A stretch of DNA of 8,955 nt from JAWPNA01 sp045402695 (GTDB taxonomy: Bacteria > Acidobacteriota > Polarisedimenticolia > JACPZX01 > DASXTC01). The stretch is taken from assembly GCA_045402695.1 (NCBI GenBank), contig JAWPNA010000279.1:1-8955 (forward strand), written 5' to 3'. Of the stretch, positions 6,021 to 8,955 are shown piece by piece. How positions within the stretch are numbered: position 1 is the stretch's first letter; each line of letters begins with the position of its first letter. Both the position numbers and the translations under genes were made by a program. The notes below the pieces were generated by a model. That model was given only the letters and a program-made list of their open reading frames with translations. It made no database searches and was not told the DNA's origin.

Positions 6021-8955
6021 CTAATCGGTAAATAAGAGAAATAGCGAAGGCTCTTTCTTTATCCCAGGAGAGGCTATGACGTTATAATTGTTCGGATTTT
6101 CGGAGATACGCAGGGCTTCGTCAAAGAATGCCTGCTCGGGGTTCTCTGCAGGCGTCCAGTCTGTGGATACGTGCGGATCTCCGTGTTTTTCCGCTCTTTC
6201 CCGTCCCGACTGCTGCGAACGGGCGCGTGAACCCTTCCCGCTGTACGTCTTACCGCTCTCGTGAATATTGGTATAAGAGCCCGTCGCTTCCTTCTTAACG
6301 TTCTTACTAAGTGTCCCGGCGCCGTCTTTGGCAACCACCGGTGCGGCTTCCTTTGCAACGACCGGAGCCGTCTCTCCTACAACTTCCTTGGCGACGACCG
6401 GAGCGGCTTCCCCTACGACTTCCTTGGCGGCTATCACAGCGGCTTCTCCCACGACTTCCTTGGCAATCACTGGAGCGACTTCTTTTACCACTTCCTTGGC
6501 AGCCAGTAGCCCCTTTCCAGCCTTGGCAAGTTTACCGACCGGAACTACCGAAACGACTTCAACAGCGGCTGATAAATAATCTCCCGCGGTAGCCGTAGTC
6601 GGATTTGATGAAACTTTACTCACTCCTTCAGCACCGAACACACTCCATGCAACATCCGCAAATGCCCATAGATACAAGCTAACGGAACGTTCCTCTGCAG
6701 CAGCTCGTAAAGCATTTTCTTCTATAAGCTGCCCAACTGACTCGAGACCTGTCGGATCTTTCCGATTCAGAGGATTATCTCGTAATGCTAAGAACAGATT
6801 AGGCCCTTCGATCAACCCCGCTGGATCACAACTCGCCCATCTTCCCAACCAAGGAGCGTAGTACCTCGCTCCGTGGTAATAGAACCCACTTTCCTCATCC
6901 CTCTCCTTCCCCGTATACCGGTACCGCTTTGGCGTCTCGGTCTGGCTGCGCACCGCCTCATAAGTCGAGCTGCCGTAGGGCGAATACTCCTCGTAGGAAA
7001 TGACCTGCGCCTGCTCATCTAACTCCAGGCTGGACGAGCCGAGGTGGTTGCTGAACTGGTAGCGGATCAGTTGCCGGGGCGCCTGGTCGTTGCCCGCCGT
7101 GTCGAGCGTGCGCGTCTCCACCAGGGCGATGCGCTGCTTGTCGTCCATCACATGCAGTGTTTCGCGTTCCAGCGTGGCCGTATTCGCGCCGATGGGGCCG
7201 CCGTGCATGCGGAAGATCTCGAAGCCGCCGAGATAGATGCGTTCTTCGGTCAGGCCTGGCGCCTTCTCCCACACCTTGCGCGCGCGCTGGCCTGAGGCGT
7301 CGTAGACGTAGTAGGCTAAGCCGCCACCGCCCAGGTCGGTTTGCCGCAACTGGTCCTTGTAGTCCCAGTGCATGTTGGGTCCGGGCAACCCGCCACGCAG
7401 GTGCGGCATGCGCAGCATGTTGCCGTGGGAGTCGTGCTGGTAGGGCTCGACCTGCGGGTTGGCGCTGTTCGGGCTCAATGTGGTGCGGGTGAGGCGGTTG
7501 CTAGTCCTGAGCGGTGCGCCGCCGCTCCCGTCTTCGATCAGGCTGGTTTCGGCGTAGTCATAAGCGCGCGTCCAGCCCGCATGCGCCGGGTCGCTGCCGC
7601 GGTGCTGCATCCTCAGGAAGTTGCCGACGGCGTCGTACACGTAGCGCTCGATGTACGCGCCCATGGCGTTGCCTTCGTTGGGGCTGAAGCGGCCGATAGC
7701 ATCGGCGCTCAGAAGGCCCACGCGGCCGGTGCCGTCGTGCGAGTGGGAGATGGGTGCGCCGCCCTGACCCAGGTGTTCGCGGCCGGCGGCCTGGATCAGC
7801 CGATAGAGAGCGTCGTAGATGTAGTCGCTGCTCGGCTCGACGCGCCGGTTGCGAAAGTAGATGGTCTGCTGCGCGTCGTCGTGGATGTGGGTGATGTTGC
7901 CCGCAGGGTCGTAGGTGTAGTGCAGGTTCTGCAGTCCGCAGGCCTTGCCCTCGAGCGGCGAGTCGGGCGCGGCAATGGTGGGTGGGGGCGGAGTTGGGTT
8001 GTCACAGTCTTCGGTGAAAGAGGCGCCTCGCCGGGTATATAGGTGGATCAGTCGGAAGGTGTCGGGGTCGTAGCTGTAGCGGGTGGTGGTCCCGTTCTTG
8101 TAGTCGATGCGCAGTCGCTGGCCCTTCGCGTCATAGTCGATGTTGGCGACACCGACCGCTGACGGCGCCTCGGCGTTGGGGTCCAACAAGACGCCGGGTT
8201 CTGCACCGCGCTCCAGCCACACGTGCACCCGCTCCAGCAGGTTGGCCTCGTTGAACACGGGCTGGATGACGTTGCGTTTGGCGTGTGGAAGGCTGCTGTG
8301 CGGGGCGATGGACTGGATGGGGCGGTTGAGGGCGTCGTAGCGCGTGCTTCCTTCGAAGGTCTCGTCGTCGAGCGGCGGGTTCAGCAGCCAGTCGGGGAGG
8401 GCGGTGTAGTCGCTGAAGAACCGGCGCGTGCTGCGCAGCAGGTTGCCTTTGAAGTCGTAGGCCTCGGTTGGGTTGCCTCCCGCATCGAGGCGGGCATTGG
8501 TGGCCACGCCGGCAGAGTCGAAATCCCGGTAGATTCGAGTGCGCAGGTTGAGCGCCTCTGCGTTCGCCAGCCCTTCGCCGTACTCGATCTTGTCGACCAA
8601 GAGGTCGCGGTTCAGCGTGCGCGGGTCGGAATCCGGGGTCGTGCCGCGCACGGTCTGCTCCAACGGGCGGCGCAGCGCGTCGTAGCTGGTGGTGAAGTTG
8701 TGGCCGCGGCTGTCCCAGGCGCGGATGGGCTTGCCCGAGACATCGTTGAGCATCCAGCGCGCGCCGGCCTCCATGCTGAGCTGGTGGATGCGGTTGCCGA
8801 GCATGTCATAGGCGTAGCGCATGACGAGGCGGCCGAGCGGGTCGCCGGCCTGCTGGACAGCGTCGCGCACGGCGCGCTGGTTGCTTTCGATGTCCAGTTC
8901 GACGTGGGTGAGGAAGCTCGCTTCCGTGCCGTCGAGGTCGTGGCCGGCGCAGACC
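6021..8955 (-). CDS. TcB-TcC-type RHS/YD-repeat toxin (SpvB/TcB family), 5' end beyond the window
   Basis: The frame is open from the right edge to TAG at 6021, giving 977 visible residues. A GTG at 8870 is internal, because coding similarity continues upstream of it (HVELDIESNQRAVRDA). The visible part starts in the C-terminal half of a TcB-like region (LNDVSGKPIRAWDSRGH, YDALRRP, YDFKGNLLRSTRRF, YDALNRPIQSIAPHS). It runs through YD repeats (YDPAGNITHIHDDAQQTIYF, YDALYRLIQAAGREH, YVYDAVGNFLRMQHRG) into a TcC-type core (IYLGGFEIFR, LHVMDDKQRIALVETRT, NHLGSSSLELDE, EEYSPYGSS, YRYTGKERDEESGFYYHGAR, APWLGRWASCDPAG). Two DPxG motifs 19 residues apart (6816-6827 and 6747-6758) mark the RHS aspartyl self-cleavage site. 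By homology it forms a hollow cocoon that holds the cleaved C-terminal effector and docks on TcA. The SpvB and propeller domains should lie beyond the right edge. Confidence 0.95.
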   Translation of the reverse strand, partial: VCAGHDLDGTEASFLTHVELDIESNQRAVRDAVQQAGDPLGRLVMRYAYDMLGNRIHQLSMEAGARWMLNDVSGKPIRAWDSRGHNFTTSYDALRRPLEQTVRGTTPDSDPRTLNRDLLVDKIEYGEGLANAEALNLRTRIYRDFDSAGVATNARLDAGGNPTEAYDFKGNLLRSTRRFFSDYTALPDWLLNPPLDDETFEGSTRYDALNRPIQSIAPHSSLPHAKRNVIQPVFNEANLLERVHVWLERGAEPGVLLDPNAEAPSAVGVANIDYDAKGQRLRIDYKNGTTTRYSYDPDTFRLIHLYTRRGASFTEDCDNPTPPPPTIAAPDSPLEGKACGLQNLHYTYDPAGNITHIHDDAQQTIYFRNRRVEPSSDYIYDALYRLIQAAGREHLGQGGAPISHSHDGTGRVGLLSADAIGRFSPNEGNAMGAYIERYVYDAVGNFLRMQHRGSDPAHAGWTRAYDYAETSLIEDGSGGAPLRTSNRLTRTTLSPNSANPQVEPYQHDSHGNMLRMPHLRGGLPGPNMHWDYKDQLRQTDLGGGGLAYYVYDASGQRARKVWEKAPGLTEERIYLGGFEIFRMHGGPIGANTATLERETLHVMDDKQRIALVETRTLDTAGNDQAPRQLIRYQFSNHLGSSSLELDEQAQVISYEEYSPYGSSTYEAVRSQTETPKRYRYTGKERDEESGFYYHGARYYAPWLGRWASCDPAGLIEGPNLFLALRDNPLNRKDPTGLESVGQLIEENALRAAAEERSVSLYLWAFADVAWSVFGAEGVSKVSSNPTTATAGDYLSAAVEVVSVVPVGKLAKAGKGLLAAKEVVKEVAPVIAKEVVGEAAVIAAKEVVGEAAPVVAKEVVGETAPVVAKEAAPVVAKDGAGTLSKNVKKEATGSYTNIHESGKTYSGKGSRARSQQSGRERAEKHGDPHVSTDWTPAENPEQAFFDEALRISENPNNYNVIASPGIKKEPSLFLLFTD
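6024..6281 (-). other. Candidate GIY-YIG-like (Tox-URI type) nuclease domain
   Basis: The last 86 residues begin GSYTNIHESGKTYSGKG. This resembles a GIY-YIG signature, GxY, nine residues, then YxG, one residue shorter than common members. Arginines follow in SRARSQQSGRER, where the catalytic Arg is expected. A later acidic helix (NPEQAFFDEALRISE) could supply the metal-binding Glu. GIY-YIG folds are known polymorphic-toxin nucleases (the Tox-URI families). A conserved-looking block, GDPHVSTDWTP, lies between. This is motif reading, not alignment; a different small toxin fold remains possible. Confidence 0.45.
6330..6497 (-). repeat. Tandem 36-bp (12-residue) repeat inside the RHS toxin tip
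   Basis: Reading the minus strand from 6497, four in-frame 36-base units encode KEVVKEVAPVIA, KEVVGEAAVIAA, KEVVGEAAPVVA and KEVVGETAPVVA. A 24-base partial unit (KEAAPVVA) lacks EVVG. The units are similar at DNA level (recurring cttccttgg on the plus strand) but not identical. The array is rich in Ala, Val, Lys and Glu and probably forms a flexible or helical spacer between the linker and the terminal domain. Confidence 0.88.

Larger units (their letters stand above)
6024..6746 (-). other. Variable C-terminal effector tip of the RHS toxin
   Basis: These 241 residues after the second DPxG correspond to the hypervariable cargo of TcC proteins, and the length is typical. In order they hold a helical stretch (QLIEENALRAAAEERS), a hydrophobic linker (AAVEVVSVVPVGKLAKAGKG) like those before many polymorphic toxin domains, the 12-residue repeat, and a small terminal domain of about 86 residues. 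Counted lines are 45-50% G+C, against about 62% in the core. By analogy with characterised Tc toxins, this segment is cut free inside the cocoon and injected. Confidence 0.75.

Noticed and set aside
6330..6497. CRISPR-like array
   Set aside because: Units are contiguous 36-base coding repeats with no spacers and stay in frame with the toxin.
8868..8870. GTG as the true start of the RHS protein
   Set aside because: The frame remains open to the window edge and the upstream residues continue the TcB-like similarity, so the start lies outside.

Overview
The window is a high-GC stretch, mostly above 60% GC where I counted. It carries a Tc-type (toxin complex, ABC toxin) gene cluster with every gene on the minus strand. 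Codon use, gene density and protein families suggest a Gram-negative or other soil or host-associated bacterium, such as a proteobacterium, myxobacterium or a similar high-GC lineage. The sequence does not allow a firmer taxonomic call. Both edges cut through large genes.

In transcription order (right to left), the first gene is the 3' part of a very large SpvB/TcB-TcC-type RHS protein (6021 to beyond 8955). Its conserved RHS core ends at about 6747. A variable C-terminal 'tip' follows (6024-6746), with a hydrophobic linker, a 12-residue tandem repeat and a small GIY-YIG-like domain. The tip is AT-richer than the rest of the gene, as expected for an exchangeable toxin cassette. Next come a 166-base AT-rich spacer with a possible 34-codon leader ORF, a membrane-anchored NUDIX hydrolase (4724-5854) and a weakly supported 75-residue ORF (4402-4629). 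Last is the first 1,445 codons of a TcA-like subunit (1-4335), which runs off the left edge.

The TcA-like frame is easy to miss because it has no stop codon in the window and a long plus-strand shadow ORF lies opposite. I checked it triplet by triplet and found it open from 4335 to base 1. It shows an N-terminal peptidoglycan-binding-like domain, a beta-sandwich segment and the hallmark TcA motifs (CxCEHCRS, SPAAYLVDLL, NTNTALPYIDLVNE, RFIRLWKK).

In characterised Tc toxins, the TcA pentamer binds the target cell and forms the translocation channel. The TcB-TcC cocoon encloses the C-terminal effector, which is cut off by the RHS-core aspartyl protease and passed through the TcA pore. By homology the two large genes supply injector and loaded cocoon, with a probable nuclease as cargo. 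The membrane NUDIX protein between them is not a standard Tc component and is the most unexpected part of the locus.
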